NCBI GenBank assembly: GCA_900112785.1
Contig: FONB01000014.1
Location: 1 to 64,000 of the forward strand
Length of the DNA stretch: 64,000 nt
Direction of reading: 5' to 3'
From: Phytobacter palmae
GTDB taxonomy: Bacteria; Pseudomonadota; Gammaproteobacteria; Enterobacterales; Enterobacteriaceae
The translations under genes and the position numbers were made by a program. Under the pieces are notes generated by a model. That model was not told the origin of the DNA. It made no database searches and saw only the letters and a list, made by a program, of their open reading frames with translations. This document shows positions 21,079 to 34,223 of the stretch, piece after piece. Position 1 is the stretch's first letter. Every line of letters begins with the position of its first letter.

Positions 21079-21528
21079 ATGTTTAAACCTCATGTCACCG
21101 TCGCCTGCGTCGTCCATGCGCAGGGTAAGTTTTTGGTCGTAGAAGAGACAATTAGCGGCAAAGCACTATGGAATCAGCCTGCCGGACATCTGGAAGCCAA
21201 TGAAACGTTAGTGCAGGCTGCAAAGCGTGAGCTGTGGGAAGAGACCGGTATTCACGCCATGCCCGATGCATTTATTCGCATGCATCAATGGATTGCGCCG
21301 GATAAAACCCCCTTTCTGCGTTTTCTGTTTGCTGTCGATCTGCAGGAGGTCTGTGCCACCCAACCGCACGACAGTGATATTGACCGCTGCCTGTGGGTCA
21401 GCGCTGACGAGATCCTGGCCGCGACGAACTTGCGCTCCCCGCTGGTCGCAGAAAGTATTCGCAGCTGGCAAACTGGCACGCGGTTCCCGCTATCAATAAT
21501 TGGCGAATTTAACTGGCCCTTTAAATAA
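21079..21528 (+). CDS. nudJ: Phosphatase NudJ (Nudix hydrolase)
   Basis: Hydrolyses phosphate from HMP-pyrophosphate (a thiamine precursor) and from nucleoside di- and triphosphates. The 149-residue protein has the full Nudix box G(H)[18 protein letters not shown] followed by TG. Preceded by AGAGGAAGGT. In E. coli it lies directly before mnmA; here a chemoreceptor gene separates them. The C-terminus ([11 protein letters not shown]) matches the family in length. Confidence 0.95.
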   Translation: MFKPHVTVACVVHAQGKFLVVEETISGKALWNQPAGHLEANETLVQAAKRELWEETGIHAMPDAFIRMHQWIAPDKTPFLRFLFAVDLQEVCATQPHDSDIDRCLWVSADEILAATNLRSPLVAESIRSWQTGTRFPLSIIGEFNWPFK

Positions 21529-21542
21529 GCGCCCGTTCCGAT

Positions 21543-21566
21543 AAAAGCCGCGCCAGCGCGGCTTTT
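21543..21566 (+). terminator. nudJ terminator
   Basis: AAAAGCCGCG (21543-21552) and CGCGGCTTTT (21557-21566), loop CCAG. The stem ends in a T run, 15 bp after the nudJ stop. Confidence 0.9.
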
Positions 21567-21763
21567 ACGTTCATACCTGTCGTAACCAGGCCCAGTACCT
21601 GCGAATTACTACCAAAGCGAAATATTTAACTACAACTTAACATACTGCAAGTGACACTACACTCCGTATATTCCTTCGCACTCTACGCACATGGCTGATT
21701 ATTCCTGCTACTGAAGAGGCATTTTGTGCATTTTTACGCCAAACAGACCACATAGTTAACAAT

Positions 21764-21790
21764 TAAAGATCAAAAAACATACGCCGATAG
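21764..21790 (+). promoter_or_regulatory. FliA (sigma-28) promoter of the chemoreceptor gene
   Basis: TAAAGATC (21764-21771), 11 bp, GCCGATAG (21783-21790). The consensus is TAAAGTTT-N11-GCCGATAA, so 13 of 16 positions match at the ideal spacing. It lies 70 bp before the start codon. The rest of the 330-bp gap (21529-21859) holds only the nudJ terminator. Confidence 0.88.
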
Positions 21791-21859
21791 ACATCCTGAA
21801 AGGCAATCCCGATGTGCGGAATTGTAATAATGCTACACGTTGAAATCAGAGGTACGGTG

Positions 21860-23812
21860 ATGGCAAGAAAGTATGTTCAAAAAAAGATGAGTACCCGCGC
21901 GCAGATGTTGCTCACAGGCGCCTTAACCATCACTCTCGGCTTTGTTGCAACCATTGGCGTGCTGAGCTGGCAGTCCAGCAACGAGCAAAAATCATTAGCA
22001 GAACAGTACTTGCACCAGATTGCTCAGAGCGAAGCCCTCAAAATTCAGCAAGATCTTAACTACGCGCGCGATGTTGCGCACAACCTCGGCCATGGCCTGA
22101 TTGCCTTACCGCAAGCCGGGATCACAGATCGTAAAGTCGCCGATAAAATGATGGAATCGGCCCTGCGTGATAATCCGGATTACCTTTCCATCTCGGTGAT
22201 TTTTGAAGAAAACGCGTTTGACGGGAAAGACGCGGATTTTGCAGATAAGCCAGACCAGGCGCCAAAGGGCCGTTATGCCTTCTTCGTTGATCGCGATCAG
22301 TCAGGCAATTTCAAGATGCACCCCCTGCTCTCTTATCTGACGCCAGGCCAGGGTGATTATTATCTGGTGCCGCAAAAATCCCAGAAAGACACACTGATTG
22401 AACCTTATAGCTACGCTTACAACGGCGTGCCGACGCTGTTGACCTCCGTGGCGGCCCCGGTGGTCAGTCAGGGCAAACTGCAAGCCGTGATCACCTCGGA
22501 TATCTCTCTTGCCTCATTGCAGGAAAAAGTAAATCAAATTAAGCCGTGGGAAGGTGGCGGCTACGCCGTGCTGCTGTCGACGGCGGGCAAAGTGATTTCT
22601 TACCCAGACAAGAAAATGACCAGCAAACCCTTTCCGGGCAACACGAATAATTTCTCTTCACAGGTGGTGGAACAACCTGATGCCATCCTCGGGGAAAATG
22701 CTCTGGTAACGTGGCAACCGGTCTCTATCGGTAACAGTACCGACAAATGGTATCTGGGCGTCGTCGCCCCGGTCAGTCAGGTGATGGCTGCGGCCAACCG
22801 TCAGTTGATGAACGCCATCATTCTGATGGTGCTGAGCATCCTGCTGGTTAGCGCCTTGCTGGGTATCGTCTTTAGCCGCAAGGTACTGAAACCGATTGGC
22901 GGCGAACCGCTGGAAGCCGCTACCATCGCGCTGGCCGTCGCAGACGGCAAGCTGGATAACGAGATTAATGTTAAATCCGGTGATCGCCATAGCCTGTTCT
23001 TCGCGCTGCAGACCATGCAGGCACAACTGCGCCAGATAGTCGGGCAGATCAAAGATGCCAGTGATTCCGTGCGTCAGGGCGCGGGGGAGATTGTCAGCGG
23101 CAACATTAACCTCTCTTCGCGCACAGAGCAGCAAGCCGCAGCGCTGGAGCAAACTGCCGCCAGCATGGAGCAATTCAGTGCGACGGTGAAACATAACGCC
23201 ACCAACGCACACCAGGCGACGGCCCTGACGGCGAATGCAACGCAGATAGCCAGCCGGGGTGAAGCGCTGGTCGGCCAGGTGGTCAAAACCATGTCGCAGA
23301 TTGATGACAGCTCGAAGAAAATCAGCGACATCACCACCATGATCAACAGTATCGCCTTCCAGACCAATATCCTGGCACTTAACGCCGCTGTCGAAGCAGC
23401 GCGCGCCGGCGAACAGGGACGCGGTTTTGCCGTGGTGGCTTCCGAAGTACGTAATCTCGCGCAGCGTAGCGCCAATGCGGTTAAAGAGATTGCCGCGCTG
23501 ATTGAAGAGTCAAGCCAGCGTGTCGAGAACGGCGTTCAACTGGTTAATGATGCCGGGAAGACAATGCAGGAAATGACCCAGGCGGTTAATTCCGTACAAA
23601 CCATCATTAACGAGATTGTTGTCGCCTCTGATGAACAGGCCAAAGGCATTAGCCAGGTGACGATTGCGGTTAACGAGATGGATGGCGTCACCCAGCAGAA
23701 CGCTTCGCTGGTGCAAGAGATGGCGGCGGCGGCCAGTTCTCTGGAAGAACAGGCTCAGCAGCTTGCGCAGAGCGTGGAGCAGTTCAGCATCGACGATAAG
23801 CGTGCCGCCTGA
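21860..23812 (+). CDS. Methyl-accepting chemotaxis protein with dCache sensor
   Basis: The 650-residue receptor has TM1 at about 14-35 ([20 protein letters not shown]), a large periplasmic dCache-type sensor ([37 protein letters not shown]), TM2 at about 312-335, a HAMP region ([20 protein letters not shown]) and a cytoplasmic signalling hairpin with the hallmark [20 protein letters not shown], then [19 protein letters not shown]. There is no NWETF-type CheR/CheB docking pentapeptide at its end. Start ATG 21860 is preferred (AGAGGTACGGTG upstream) to a start 16 codons earlier. The FliA promoter shows flagellar class 3 control. The gene is absent from this position in E. coli K-12. Ligand unknown. 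Confidence 0.93.
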   Translation: MARKYVQKKMSTRAQMLLTGALTITLGFVATIGVLSWQSSNEQKSLAEQYLHQIAQSEALKIQQDLNYARDVAHNLGHGLIALPQAGITDRKVADKMMESALRDNPDYLSISVIFEENAFDGKDADFADKPDQAPKGRYAFFVDRDQSGNFKMHPLLSYLTPGQGDYYLVPQKSQKDTLIEPYSYAYNGVPTLLTSVAAPVVSQGKLQAVITSDISLASLQEKVNQIKPWEGGGYAVLLSTAGKVISYPDKKMTSKPFPGNTNNFSSQVVEQPDAILGENALVTWQPVSIGNSTDKWYLGVVAPVSQVMAAANRQLMNAIILMVLSILLVSALLGIVFSRKVLKPIGGEPLEAATIALAVADGKLDNEINVKSGDRHSLFFALQTMQAQLRQIVGQIKDASDSVRQGAGEIVSGNINLSSRTEQQAAALEQTAASMEQFSATVKHNATNAHQATALTANATQIASRGEALVGQVVKTMSQIDDSSKKISDITTMINSIAFQTNILALNAAVEAARAGEQGRGFAVVASEVRNLAQRSANAVKEIAALIEESSQRVENGVQLVNDAGKTMQEMTQAVNSVQTIINEIVVASDEQAKGISQVTIAVNEMDGVTQQNASLVQEMAAAASSLEEQAQQLAQSVEQFSIDDKRAA

Positions 23813-23843
23813 TATAACGCCACTAAACGTCTGTTTTCAATTC

Positions 23844-23866
23844 AACCCCAGCCACGCTGGGGTTTA
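23844..23866 (+). terminator. Chemoreceptor gene terminator
   Basis: AACCCCAGC (23844-23852), loop CAC, GCTGGGGTT (23856-23864), then TATCGT. The stem is perfect and the T tract short. Confidence 0.8.
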
Positions 23867-23962
23867 TCGTTCTGTGCTCATTTCTCACGTACAGATACAT
23901 CCCAGGGCTTACGACAAGAGAGGTCAGCGGTAATTTCCCCCCTACTTGTTGCGGATTGGTAA

Positions 23963-25141
<1,179 letters not shown>

Positions 25142-25176
25142 TCGATGAGACTGAGATAGCGAATCAAGGAGCGAGT

Positions 25177-25806
25177 GTGGCCAAGAATTACTACGACATC
25201 ACCCTGGCGCTGGCAGGTATTTGCCAGTCCGCCCGTCTGGTGCAGCAACTGGCGCATCAGGGACATTGCGACGCCGACGCGCTCCATGTTTCTCTCAATA
25301 GCGTCATCGACCTCAACCCCGACTCCACCCTGAGCGTTTTTGGGGGTAGTGAAGCTAACCTGCGCACCGGGCTGGAAACGCTGCTTGGCGTGCTTAATGC
25401 CAGCAGTCGTCAGGGGCTTAATGCCGAATTGACCCGCTATACTCTTAGCCTGATGGTGCTGGAACGCAAGCTGGCGGGCCACAAAGACGCGATGAATACG
25501 CTCGGTGACCGTATCGCGGGTTTGCAGCGCCAGCTTGAACATTTTGATCTCCAGTCGGAGACGCTGCTCAGCGCCATGGCCGGTATCTATGTCGATGTGA
25601 TTAGCCCGCTCGGCCCGCGTATTCAGGTAACTGGTTCGCCTGCGGTTCTTCAAAGCCCGCAGGTCCAGGCGAAAGTTCGCGCCACACTGCTCGCCGGCAT
25701 TCGTGCCGCTGTACTGTGGCATCAGGTTGGCGGTGGCCGCCTGCAGTTAATGTTTTCCCGTAATCGCCTGACAACTCAGGCCAAACAAATTCTCGCTCAT
25801 TGTTAA
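25177..25806 (+). CDS. hflD: High-frequency lysogenisation protein HflD
   Basis: A peripheral membrane protein that binds lambda CII and lowers lysogenisation; its normal host role is unsettled. The 209-residue protein starts at GTG 25177 behind AAGGAGCGAGT and follows E. coli HflD closely ([40 protein letters not shown]), but stops after ILAHC, four residues shorter. It lies between mnmA and purB as in E. coli. Its presence in a lambdoid lysogen is of interest because the prophage has YdaT-like rather than CII. Confidence 0.96.
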   Translation: MAKNYYDITLALAGICQSARLVQQLAHQGHCDADALHVSLNSVIDLNPDSTLSVFGGSEANLRTGLETLLGVLNASSRQGLNAELTRYTLSLMVLERKLAGHKDAMNTLGDRIAGLQRQLEHFDLQSETLLSAMAGIYVDVISPLGPRIQVTGSPAVLQSPQVQAKVRATLLAGIRAAVLWHQVGGGRLQLMFSRNRLTTQAKQILAHC

Positions 25807-25822
25807 CCTCCCGGAGTTCTGA

Positions 25823-27196
<1,374 letters not shown>

Positions 27197-27216
27197 TCCC
27201 CTCCTGCCGACTTTTA

Positions 27217-27240
27217 CCCTCTTTTCATCGGGAAAGAGGG
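27217..27240 (+). terminator. purB terminator-like hairpin
   Basis: CCCTCTTT (27217-27224) and AAAGAGGG (27233-27240), 8-nt loop, followed by the pyrimidine-rich CTTCCTTCCTCTC. Confidence 0.7.
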
Positions 27241-27253
27241 CTTCCTTCCTCTC

Positions 27254-27300
27254 GGTTTAACAAATGTTTATCCCTGCCGCCAGAGAATCAGCGTTACACT
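27254..27300 (+). promoter_or_regulatory. PhoP box and autoregulated phoPQ promoter
   Basis: GGTTTA (27254-27259), 5 bp, TGTTTA (27265-27270) is a full PhoP direct repeat. A -10-like TACACT lies at 27295-27300, 24 bp further, the same geometry as in the E. coli phoP P1 promoter. Confidence 0.9.
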
Positions 27301-27333
27301 ATTCGTATTGAAAATATAAGGAGAGTTAAGACG

Positions 27334-28008
27334 ATGCGCGTACTCGTTGTGGAGGACAATGCCCTGTTGCGTCACCACCTGAAAGTTCAGCTTCAGGAAC
27401 TGGGTCATCAGGTCGATGCCGCGGAAGATGCAAAGGAAGCAGACTACTTTCTGAATGAACACGTGCCCGATATCGCCATTGTCGATCTCGGTCTGCCTGA
27501 TGAAGACGGATTATCGCTGATTCGCCGCTGGCGCAGTCATGAGGTCTCTCTGCCCGTTTTGGTCCTGACCGCACGGGAAGGCTGGCAGGATAAAGTCGAA
27601 GTGCTGAGCGCGGGTGCTGATGATTACGTCACTAAACCCTTCCATATTGAGGAAGTAGTGGCACGCATTCAGGCATTAATGCGCCGTAACAGCGGGCTGG
27701 CCTCGCAGGTCATCTCCATGCCGCCCTTTCAGGTGGACCTCTCTCGCCGGGAAATGTCGATCAGCAGCGAAGTCGTTAAACTGACGGCGTTTGAATACAC
27801 CATTATGGAGACCCTGATTCGCAACAGCGGTAAAGTGGTCAGCAAAGACTCCCTGATGCTCCAGCTCTATCCCGATGCCGAACTGCGCGAAAGCCACACG
27901 ATTGATGTCCTGATGGGGCGCTTGCGTAAAAAAATCCAGGCACTCTATCCCGCAGAGGTGATCACCACGGTACGTGGCCAGGGTTATCTCTTCGAACTGC
28001 CCAAATGA
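27334..28008 (+). CDS. phoP: Response regulator PhoP
   Basis: OmpR-type regulator of the Mg2+/antimicrobial-peptide/acid regulon. The 224-residue protein has a receiver domain with phospho-acceptor Asp51 ([11 protein letters not shown]), conserved Thr and Lys (LTAREG, VTKPF), and a winged-helix DNA-binding domain ending [10 protein letters not shown]. It carries a PhoP box upstream, showing autoregulation, and overlaps phoQ by 4 bp (ATGA). AGGAGAGTTAAGACG precedes the ATG. Confidence 0.98.
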   Translation: MRVLVVEDNALLRHHLKVQLQELGHQVDAAEDAKEADYFLNEHVPDIAIVDLGLPDEDGLSLIRRWRSHEVSLPVLVLTAREGWQDKVEVLSAGADDYVTKPFHIEEVVARIQALMRRNSGLASQVISMPPFQVDLSRREMSISSEVVKLTAFEYTIMETLIRNSGKVVSKDSLMLQLYPDAELRESHTIDVLMGRLRKKIQALYPAEVITTVRGQGYLFELPK

Positions 28009-29468
28009 GACGTGTAATGCGGCATCTTCTGCCGCTCTCGCTACGGGTTCGTTTCCTTCTGGCGACCGCCGCCGTTGTGCTGGTGCTGTCTCTCGCCTAT
28101 GGAATGGTCGCACTGATAGGCTACAGCGTCAGTTTTGATAAAACCACGTTCCGTCTGCTGCGCGGCGAAAGTAACCTGTTCTATACTCTTGCCCGCTGGG
28201 AAAACAACACGCTAAGCGTCGATCTGCCGAACAGCCTCAATTTACAAAGCCCGACTATCACCCTGATTTATGATAAAGAGGGCAAACTTATCTGGGCGCA
28301 ACGGGATATCCCATGGCTGGCAAAACGCGTTGACCCATCCTGGCTCCAGGCCGATGGATTTCATGAAATCGAAGCGGATGTGGACGACTCCAGCACGCTG
28401 GTGGATAACAATGAGTCGGTGGTAGAACAGTTCAACGCAATTCGGGAAGATGACAACACCTCGGAAATGACCCACTCGGTGGCGGTCAACGTCTATCCGG
28501 CCACCGCGCGAATGCCGCAGCTCACCATTGTCGTTATCGACACTGTTCCTATTGAACTCAAGCGCTCCTGGATGGTGTGGAGTTGGTTCATTTATGTGCT
28601 GGCGGCAAATCTGTTGCTGGTTATACCACTGCTATGGATGGCCGCCTGGTGGAGCTTACGCCCTATAGAGGAGCTGGCGAAAGAGGTACGCGAGCTGGAA
28701 GAACATCACCGTGAGAATCTGAATCCGGCCACCACGCGCGAACTTACAAGTCTGGTGCGTAACCTCAACCGCCTGCTGAAAAGTGAGCGCGAGCGCTACG
28801 ACAAATACCGGACTACCCTCACCGATCTGACACACAGCCTGAAAACACCGTTGGCAGTGCTGCAAAGTACGCTGCGTTCGTTACGCAGTGAAAAACTGAG
28901 CGTAAGCGACGCCGAACCGGTCATGCTGGAACAGATAAGCCGTATTTCTCAGCAAATTGGTTATTATCTGCATCGCGCCAGCATGCGCGGTAGCAGTGGG
29001 CTGCTGAGTCGTGAACTTCACCCGGTCGCTCCGCTTCTTGATAGTCTGACCTCGGCGTTGAACAAAGTGTATCAACGTAAAGGGGTGAATATCAGCCTCG
29101 ATATCTCACCGGAGATTAGCTTTGTTGGTGAAAAAAACGACTTTATGGAAGTGATTGGCAACCTGCTGGATAACGCCTGTAAATATTGCCTCGAATTTGT
29201 CGAAGTGTCGGCAAGGCAGAACGATGAGAGCGTGCATATCATTATCGAAGATGATGGTCCGGGGATCCCCTTATCCAAACGTGAGGTGGTTTTTGATCGC
29301 GGTCAGCGTGCCGACACGCTCCGTCCGGGCCAGGGGGTGGGATTATCCGTTGCCCGTGAAATCGTTGAGCAATACGATGGACAGATCCTGACGGGCGAAA
29401 GTTTACTCGGTGGAGCAAAAATGGAGGCCATCTTCGGCCGTCAGCAACCGATAAGCGGCGATAATTAA
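28005..29468 (+). CDS. phoQ: Sensor histidine kinase PhoQ
   Basis: Inner-membrane sensor that autophosphorylates and passes phosphate to PhoP; repressed by Mg2+, activated by cationic peptides and acid. The 487 residues comprise TM1 ([20 protein letters not shown]), a periplasmic PDC sensor, TM2 ([20 protein letters not shown]), HAMP, the H-box LTHSLKTPL and ATPase motifs ([25 protein letters not shown]). The membrane-facing acidic patch reads EDDNTSEM, where E. coli and Salmonella have EDDDDAEM: two acidic residues fewer. Confidence 0.98.
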   Translation: MRRVMRHLLPLSLRVRFLLATAAVVLVLSLAYGMVALIGYSVSFDKTTFRLLRGESNLFYTLARWENNTLSVDLPNSLNLQSPTITLIYDKEGKLIWAQRDIPWLAKRVDPSWLQADGFHEIEADVDDSSTLVDNNESVVEQFNAIREDDNTSEMTHSVAVNVYPATARMPQLTIVVIDTVPIELKRSWMVWSWFIYVLAANLLLVIPLLWMAAWWSLRPIEELAKEVRELEEHHRENLNPATTRELTSLVRNLNRLLKSERERYDKYRTTLTDLTHSLKTPLAVLQSTLRSLRSEKLSVSDAEPVMLEQISRISQQIGYYLHRASMRGSSGLLSRELHPVAPLLDSLTSALNKVYQRKGVNISLDISPEISFVGEKNDFMEVIGNLLDNACKYCLEFVEVSARQNDESVHIIIEDDGPGIPLSKREVVFDRGQRADTLRPGQGVGLSVAREIVEQYDGQILTGESLLGGAKMEAIFGRQQPISGDN

Positions 29469-29558
29469 CGCATTCAGGCAAAATAAGCTGGCCTGTTCCA
29501 CGCAGGCCGTCCACCATCCGTTATACTCCGACTCAAACTAACGTTTGGGGAAACAGAC

Positions 29559-30680
29559 ATGGACTATAACATCAACCTTAACTGGCCGGATTTTATCGAG
29601 CGCTACTGGCAAAAACGCCCGGTAGTGCTCAAGCGCGGCTTTGCACAATTTATCGATCCCATTTCCCCTGACGAACTGGCCGGTCTGGCTATGGAAGATG
29701 AAGTCGACAGCCGCCTGGTAAGCCATCTTGATGGCAAATGGGAAGTCAGCCACGGGCCGTTTGAAAGCTATGACCATCTGGGCGAAAGTAACTGGTCGCT
29801 ACTGGTGCAGGCGGTGAACAACTGGCATGAACCGACCGCGGCGCTGATGCGTCCGTTCCGCGCCCTGCCCGACTGGCGCACCGACGATGTGATGATTTCG
29901 TTTTCCGTGCCCGGTGGCGGCGTTGGCCCCCATCTCGATCAATACGATGTGTTTATCATTCAGGGTACCGGCCGTCGCCGCTGGCGTGTGGGTGAAAAGA
30001 CGACAATGAAGCAACACTGTCCACATCCTGACCTGTTGCAGGTCGATCCCTTCGAGGCCATTATCGATGAAGAGATGGAGCCGGGCGATATCCTTTATAT
30101 TCCGCCAGGATTCCCGCATGAGGGCTACTCGCTGGAAAACTCCATGAACTATTCCGTCGGCTACCGAGCCCCCAGCGGACGCGAATTGATCAGCGGGTTT
30201 GCCGATTATGTGTTGCAGCGCGAACTGGGCAGCCAGCGTTATACCGATCCGGATGTGCCATCACGCGAACACCCGGCAGATGTCCTGCCGCAAGAGCTGG
30301 ATGGTCTGCGCCAGATGATGCTGGATCTGATCAATCAGCCAGAACATTTCAATGAGTGGATCGGCGAGTTTATTACCCAGTCGCGTCACGAACTGGATGT
30401 CACCCCACCGGAGCCGCCATACCAGCCTGATGAAATTTACGATGCGCTGAAACAGGGAGATAAGCTGGTGCGTTTAGGCGGACTGCGTGTATTGCGTATC
30501 GCGGGCGAAGTTTTCGTTAACGGCGAGCGCATTAATTCCCCGCATCGTCCGGCACTCGACGCGCTGGCAAATCATATCGTTCTGAATGAGAGCGCCTTTG
30601 GCGATGCGCTCGAAGACCCGTCATTCCTTGCGATGCTCGCCGCGCTGGTCAACAGCGGATACTGGTTCTTCGAAGACTAA
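29559..30680 (+). CDS. roxA: Ribosomal protein uL16 arginine hydroxylase
   Basis: A JmjC-type 2-oxoglutarate/Fe(II) oxygenase (YcfD) that hydroxylates Arg81 of ribosomal protein L16. The 373-residue protein has the iron triad in HLDQYDVF (His, Asp) and PPGFPHEGYS (His), and the C-terminal winged-helix-like dimerisation region. Its length matches E. coli. It follows phoQ by 90 bp. A GC-rich hairpin between it and convergent pepT probably serves pepT. Confidence 0.95.
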   Translation: MDYNINLNWPDFIERYWQKRPVVLKRGFAQFIDPISPDELAGLAMEDEVDSRLVSHLDGKWEVSHGPFESYDHLGESNWSLLVQAVNNWHEPTAALMRPFRALPDWRTDDVMISFSVPGGGVGPHLDQYDVFIIQGTGRRRWRVGEKTTMKQHCPHPDLLQVDPFEAIIDEEMEPGDILYIPPGFPHEGYSLENSMNYSVGYRAPSGRELISGFADYVLQRELGSQRYTDPDVPSREHPADVLPQELDGLRQMMLDLINQPEHFNEWIGEFITQSRHELDVTPPEPPYQPDEIYDALKQGDKLVRLGGLRVLRIAGEVFVNGERINSPHRPALDALANHIVLNESAFGDALEDPSFLAMLAALVNSGYWFFED

Positions 30681-30691
30681 GCCACAAAAAT

Positions 30692-30717
30692 GCCGGGCAA
30701 CATCACGTTTGCCCGGC
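30692..30717 (-). terminator. pepT terminator (convergent with roxA)
   Basis: GCCGGGCAA (30692-30700) and TTGCCCGGC (30709-30717), 8-nt loop. On the minus strand it is followed by ATTTTTG; on the plus strand no T run follows. Confidence 0.8.
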
Positions 30718-30746
30718 CTGTCTGTCACGCTCTCAGGAATAAGACT

Positions 30747-31973
30747 TTATTCCTGTTTCGCTGTCAGTTCGGCGATACGCACGATCACCTGTACCGCTTT
30801 TTCCATCCCTTCCAGCGTTACAAATTCATGTTTGCCATGGTAGTTATAACCGCCGGTAAACAGGTTAGGACACGGCAGCCCCATAAATGACAATTGTGCA
30901 CCATCGGTGCCGCCGCGAATCGCTTTCATCTGTGGTTCGATATCGCAGTCGCGCATGGCCTGACAGGCAATATCAATAATATGCGGATGATCGACAATCT
31001 TCTCGCGCATATTGTAATAACTGTCTTCAATCACCAGTTCGATGTAGCAGTCCGGGTGCAGGCCTTTCCCGACTTTTTTGGCAATTTCCATTATTTTGCG
31101 CTTACGCGCCTCAAACGCTTTACGGTCAAAATCGCGAACGATGTAATGCATCTCTGCGCGTTCAACGGTGCCTTTGATGCTGGTAAGGTGGTAAAAACCT
31201 TCATAACCTTCGGTATTTTCCGGGCTCTCGTCGGCAGGCACCAGCGCATGAATGCGGCTGGCCAGCGACAGCGCATTTACCATCACCCCTTTTGCGGTTC
31301 CCGGATGGACGTTATTGCCAACAATTTTGATCGTGACCGAAGCGGCGTTGAAGTTTTCGAACTCCAGTTCACCCACCCCACCACCGTCAACAGTGTATGC
31401 CCATTTCGCGCCAAACGCCTCGACGTCAAAATGCTTCGCCCCTTTACCGACCTCTTCATCCGGGGTGAAAGCTACATGAATATCACCATGCGGGATTTTT
31501 TTCTGTTTCAGCACCGCCATCGCGGTCATGATTTCCGCCACACCGGCTTTGTCATCGGCACCCAGCAGGGTTTTACCGTCTGTGGTAATGAGCGTCTGCC
31601 CCAATAACTGGTGCAGCACCGGGAACATGACGGGTGAGAGTATTTCATCGCCGATACCCAATGCGATATCGCCGCCACGGTAGTTTTCGATGATTTGCGG
31701 ATTCACATTTTTACCGCTGCAATCGGGGGAGGTATCAACATGAGAGATAAAGCCAATAGCGGGCACCGGCTTGTCAACAGTAGAGGGCAGCGTAGCCATC
31801 ACTGTACCTTTCTCGCTCAGTGTGACATTTTCCAGCCCCATCTCTTCAAGCTGCTGCTGGAGTAAGCGCAAGAGCTTCCATTGCCCGTCGGTACTCGGCA
31901 CCTGACGGACACCCGGCTTCGACTGCGTATCCAGCGCAACATACTGTAAAAAACGCTCTAATAATTTATCCAT
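30747..31973 (-). CDS. pepT: Peptidase T (tripeptidase)
   Basis: Zinc aminopeptidase releasing the N-terminal residue of tripeptides. The 408-residue M20-family protein has metal ligands in [10 protein letters not shown] (His, Asp), LLGADDKAG (bridging Asp), [11 protein letters not shown] (catalytic Glu and ligand Glu), YTVDGGG and [11 protein letters not shown] (His). E. coli and Salmonella pepT is FNR-activated; no clear FNR site was seen in the 209-bp gap shared with potA. Confidence 0.97.
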   Translation of the reverse strand: MDKLLERFLQYVALDTQSKPGVRQVPSTDGQWKLLRLLQQQLEEMGLENVTLSEKGTVMATLPSTVDKPVPAIGFISHVDTSPDCSGKNVNPQIIENYRGGDIALGIGDEILSPVMFPVLHQLLGQTLITTDGKTLLGADDKAGVAEIMTAMAVLKQKKIPHGDIHVAFTPDEEVGKGAKHFDVEAFGAKWAYTVDGGGVGELEFENFNAASVTIKIVGNNVHPGTAKGVMVNALSLASRIHALVPADESPENTEGYEGFYHLTSIKGTVERAEMHYIVRDFDRKAFEARKRKIMEIAKKVGKGLHPDCYIELVIEDSYYNMREKIVDHPHIIDIACQAMRDCDIEPQMKAIRGGTDGAQLSFMGLPCPNLFTGGYNYHGKHEFVTLEGMEKAVQVIVRIAELTAKQE

Positions 31974-32182
31974 ACAGCCACCCTCGCTAAACGTGACAAC
32001 ATTATTAATAAGCCCGAAAAGACAAATATTGCGTCAGGTCACTTTTATCCCGTAAACGAGGATATTTTCATTTTTGTTTTGTTCACTTAAACGTAGCTGA
32101 CAAAATCAACTTTTGGCCGCGTAAATAGATCAATGATTGGCGATTTCAGTGCTTTGCCGTAGAATGCCAGGCCTTCATCAAT

Positions 32183-33382
32183 GTGTCAGACCCTAAGGTG
32201 GTTAATCACAAACCCCGCATCAGGAGCGTTATCCGATGCGTTGACAAGGGACAGAGTAAAAAATTGAATACACAACCGCGTTCGCCCACTCCGCTGGTGC
32301 AACTGGTCGACCTTTGTAAAGGTTTTGATGGTAAAACGGTCATTTCTGACTTTAACCTGACCATCAATAACGGCGAATTCCTCACCCTCCTCGGCCCATC
32401 CGGCTGCGGCAAAACCACCGTGCTTCGCCTGATTGCCGGGCTGGAAAGCGTTGATGCGGGTCATATCAAACTCGACGATCGGGATATCACCGACGTGCCG
32501 GCGGAACATCGCCATGTTAATACCGTCTTTCAAAGCTACGCGCTTTTTCCCCATATGACCGTTTTTGAAAACGTGGCATTTGGTCTGCGGATGCAAAAAA
32601 CGCCTGTAGCAGAGATTACCCCGCGCGTCACTGACGCCCTGCGAATGGTGCAGCTTGAAGCGTTCGCCCGGCGCAAACCGCACCAGCTTTCCGGTGGTCA
32701 ACAGCAGCGTGTTGCTATTGCCCGCGCCGTGGTCAACAAGCCGCGCCTGCTCTTACTGGATGAATCGCTCTCCGCGCTCGATTATAAGCTGCGCAAGCAG
32801 ATGCAAAACGAATTAAAGGCGTTACAGCGTAAACTTGGTATTACCTTCGTCTTCGTGACTCATGACCAGGAAGAAGCCCTGACTATGTCAGACAGGATCG
32901 TGGTGATGCGTGAGGGCAAAATAGAACAAGACGGTACGCCGCGGGAAATTTACGAAGAGCCGAAGAACCTCTTCGTCGCCAGCTTCATTGGTGAGATCAA
33001 TATCTTCAGTGCCACCGTCATTGAGCGTCTCGATGCGCAGCGTGTGCGCGCCACCGTCGAAGGACGCGAATGCACAATTTACGTCAGCTTCCCGGTCGAA
33101 AAGGGCCAGTTGCTAAACGTAATGCTGCGCCCGGAAGATTTGCGTGTCGAAGAGATCAATGATGTCGCGCAGGCAGAAGGGTTGGTAGGTTACGTGCGTG
33201 AGCGTAATTATAAAGGGATGACGCTGGAGTCAGTGGTAGAGCTGGAAAACGGCAAAATGGTGCTGGTCAGCGAGTTCTTCAATGAAGATGACCCCGATTT
33301 TGACCACTCTTTGAATCAAAAAATGGCGATTAGCTGGGTGGAAAGCTGGGAGGTCGTACTGGCTGATGAAAAGCACAAGTAA
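32183..33382 (+). CDS. potA: Spermidine/putrescine ABC transporter ATPase PotA
   Basis: Energises uptake of spermidine and putrescine through PotBC. Walker [10 protein letters not shown], signature [14 protein letters not shown], Walker [13 protein letters not shown] and the C-terminal regulatory domain are intact. The conserved family start (MGQSKKLN) is changed: the codon in place of Met is AAG (32246-32248). In-frame alternatives are GTG 32183, GTG 32198 and TTG 32264, none with a strong ribosome site. The coordinates given use GTG 32183 (399 residues); the true start may be TTG 32264. It overlaps potB by 17 bp. Confidence 0.93.
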   Translation: MSDPKVVNHKPRIRSVIRCVDKGQSKKLNTQPRSPTPLVQLVDLCKGFDGKTVISDFNLTINNGEFLTLLGPSGCGKTTVLRLIAGLESVDAGHIKLDDRDITDVPAEHRHVNTVFQSYALFPHMTVFENVAFGLRMQKTPVAEITPRVTDALRMVQLEAFARRKPHQLSGGQQQRVAIARAVVNKPRLLLLDESLSALDYKLRKQMQNELKALQRKLGITFVFVTHDQEEALTMSDRIVVMREGKIEQDGTPREIYEEPKNLFVASFIGEINIFSATVIERLDAQRVRATVEGRECTIYVSFPVEKGQLLNVMLRPEDLRVEEINDVAQAEGLVGYVRERNYKGMTLESVVELENGKMVLVSEFFNEDDPDFDHSLNQKMAISWVESWEVVLADEKHK

Positions 33383-34223
33383 ATTCCAGAATGTGGTGAT
33401 TGCCACTATCGTCGGTTGGCTTGTGCTGTTTGTCTTTCTGCCCAACCTGATGATTATTGCGACCAGTTTTTTGACCCGTGACGATGCCCACTTCGTGACG
33501 ATGGTCTTCTCGCTGGATAGCTATGCCCGTCTGCTGGACCCTCTCTATTTTGATGTGCTGCTGCACTCGCTGAATATGGCGGTAATAGCTACCCTTGCCT
33601 GCCTGGCGCTGGGGTATCCCTTCGCCTGGTTTCTGGCAAAACTACCGGCAAGAGTGCGCCCGTTATTACTGTTTTTACTGATTGTTCCGTTCTGGACCAA
33701 CTCGCTGATTCGTATCTATGGCCTGAAAATTTTCCTCAGCACCAAAGGTTATCTGAATACTTTTTTGCTCTGGCTGGGGGTAATTGATGAGCCGCTGCGC
33801 GTGATGTTCACCCCGGTGGCGGTCATTATCGGGCTGGTCTATATCCTGCTGCCGTTTATGGTCATGCCCCTCTACTCCAGTATTGAAAAACTCGATAAAG
33901 CTTTGCTGGAAGCGGCGAAAGATTTGGGTGCCAGTAAGCTACAGACGTTTTGGCGCATTATTATTCCGCTGACCATGCCAGGCATTATCGCTGGTTGTCT
34001 GCTGGTGTTGCTCCCCGCGATGGGGCTGTTTTACGTCTCAGACCTGATGGGCGGCGCCAAAAATCTGCTGATTGGCAATGTGATCAAAAACCAGTTTCTC
34101 AATATTCGCGACTGGCCTTTTGGCGCGGCCACCAGCATCACACTGACCATTGTGATGGGTCTGCTGTTGCTGATTTACTGGCGCGCCTCGCGCCTGCTGA
34201 ACAAAAGGGTGGAACTGGAATGA
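33366..34223 (+). CDS. potB: Spermidine/putrescine permease PotB
   Basis: Inner-membrane channel subunit, 285 residues with six predicted helices, the first at about 11-34 ([20 protein letters not shown]). The ABC coupling loop [20 protein letters not shown] matches the EAA motif that docks on PotA. It overlaps potA at its start and potC at its end (ATGA), as in E. coli, so expression is coupled. Confidence 0.97.
   Translation: MKSTSKFQNVVIATIVGWLVLFVFLPNLMIIATSFLTRDDAHFVTMVFSLDSYARLLDPLYFDVLLHSLNMAVIATLACLALGYPFAWFLAKLPARVRPLLLFLLIVPFWTNSLIRIYGLKIFLSTKGYLNTFLLWLGVIDEPLRVMFTPVAVIIGLVYILLPFMVMPLYSSIEKLDKALLEAAKDLGASKLQTFWRIIIPLTMPGIIAGCLLVLLPAMGLFYVSDLMGGAKNLLIGNVIKNQFLNIRDWPFGAATSITLTIVMGLLLLIYWRASRLLNKRVELE

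Noticed and set aside
22658-23475. Long minus-strand frames opposite the chemoreceptor gene
   Set aside because: They follow from codon periodicity of the receptor; low-complexity Cys/Leu-rich or Gln/His-rich products with no family match.
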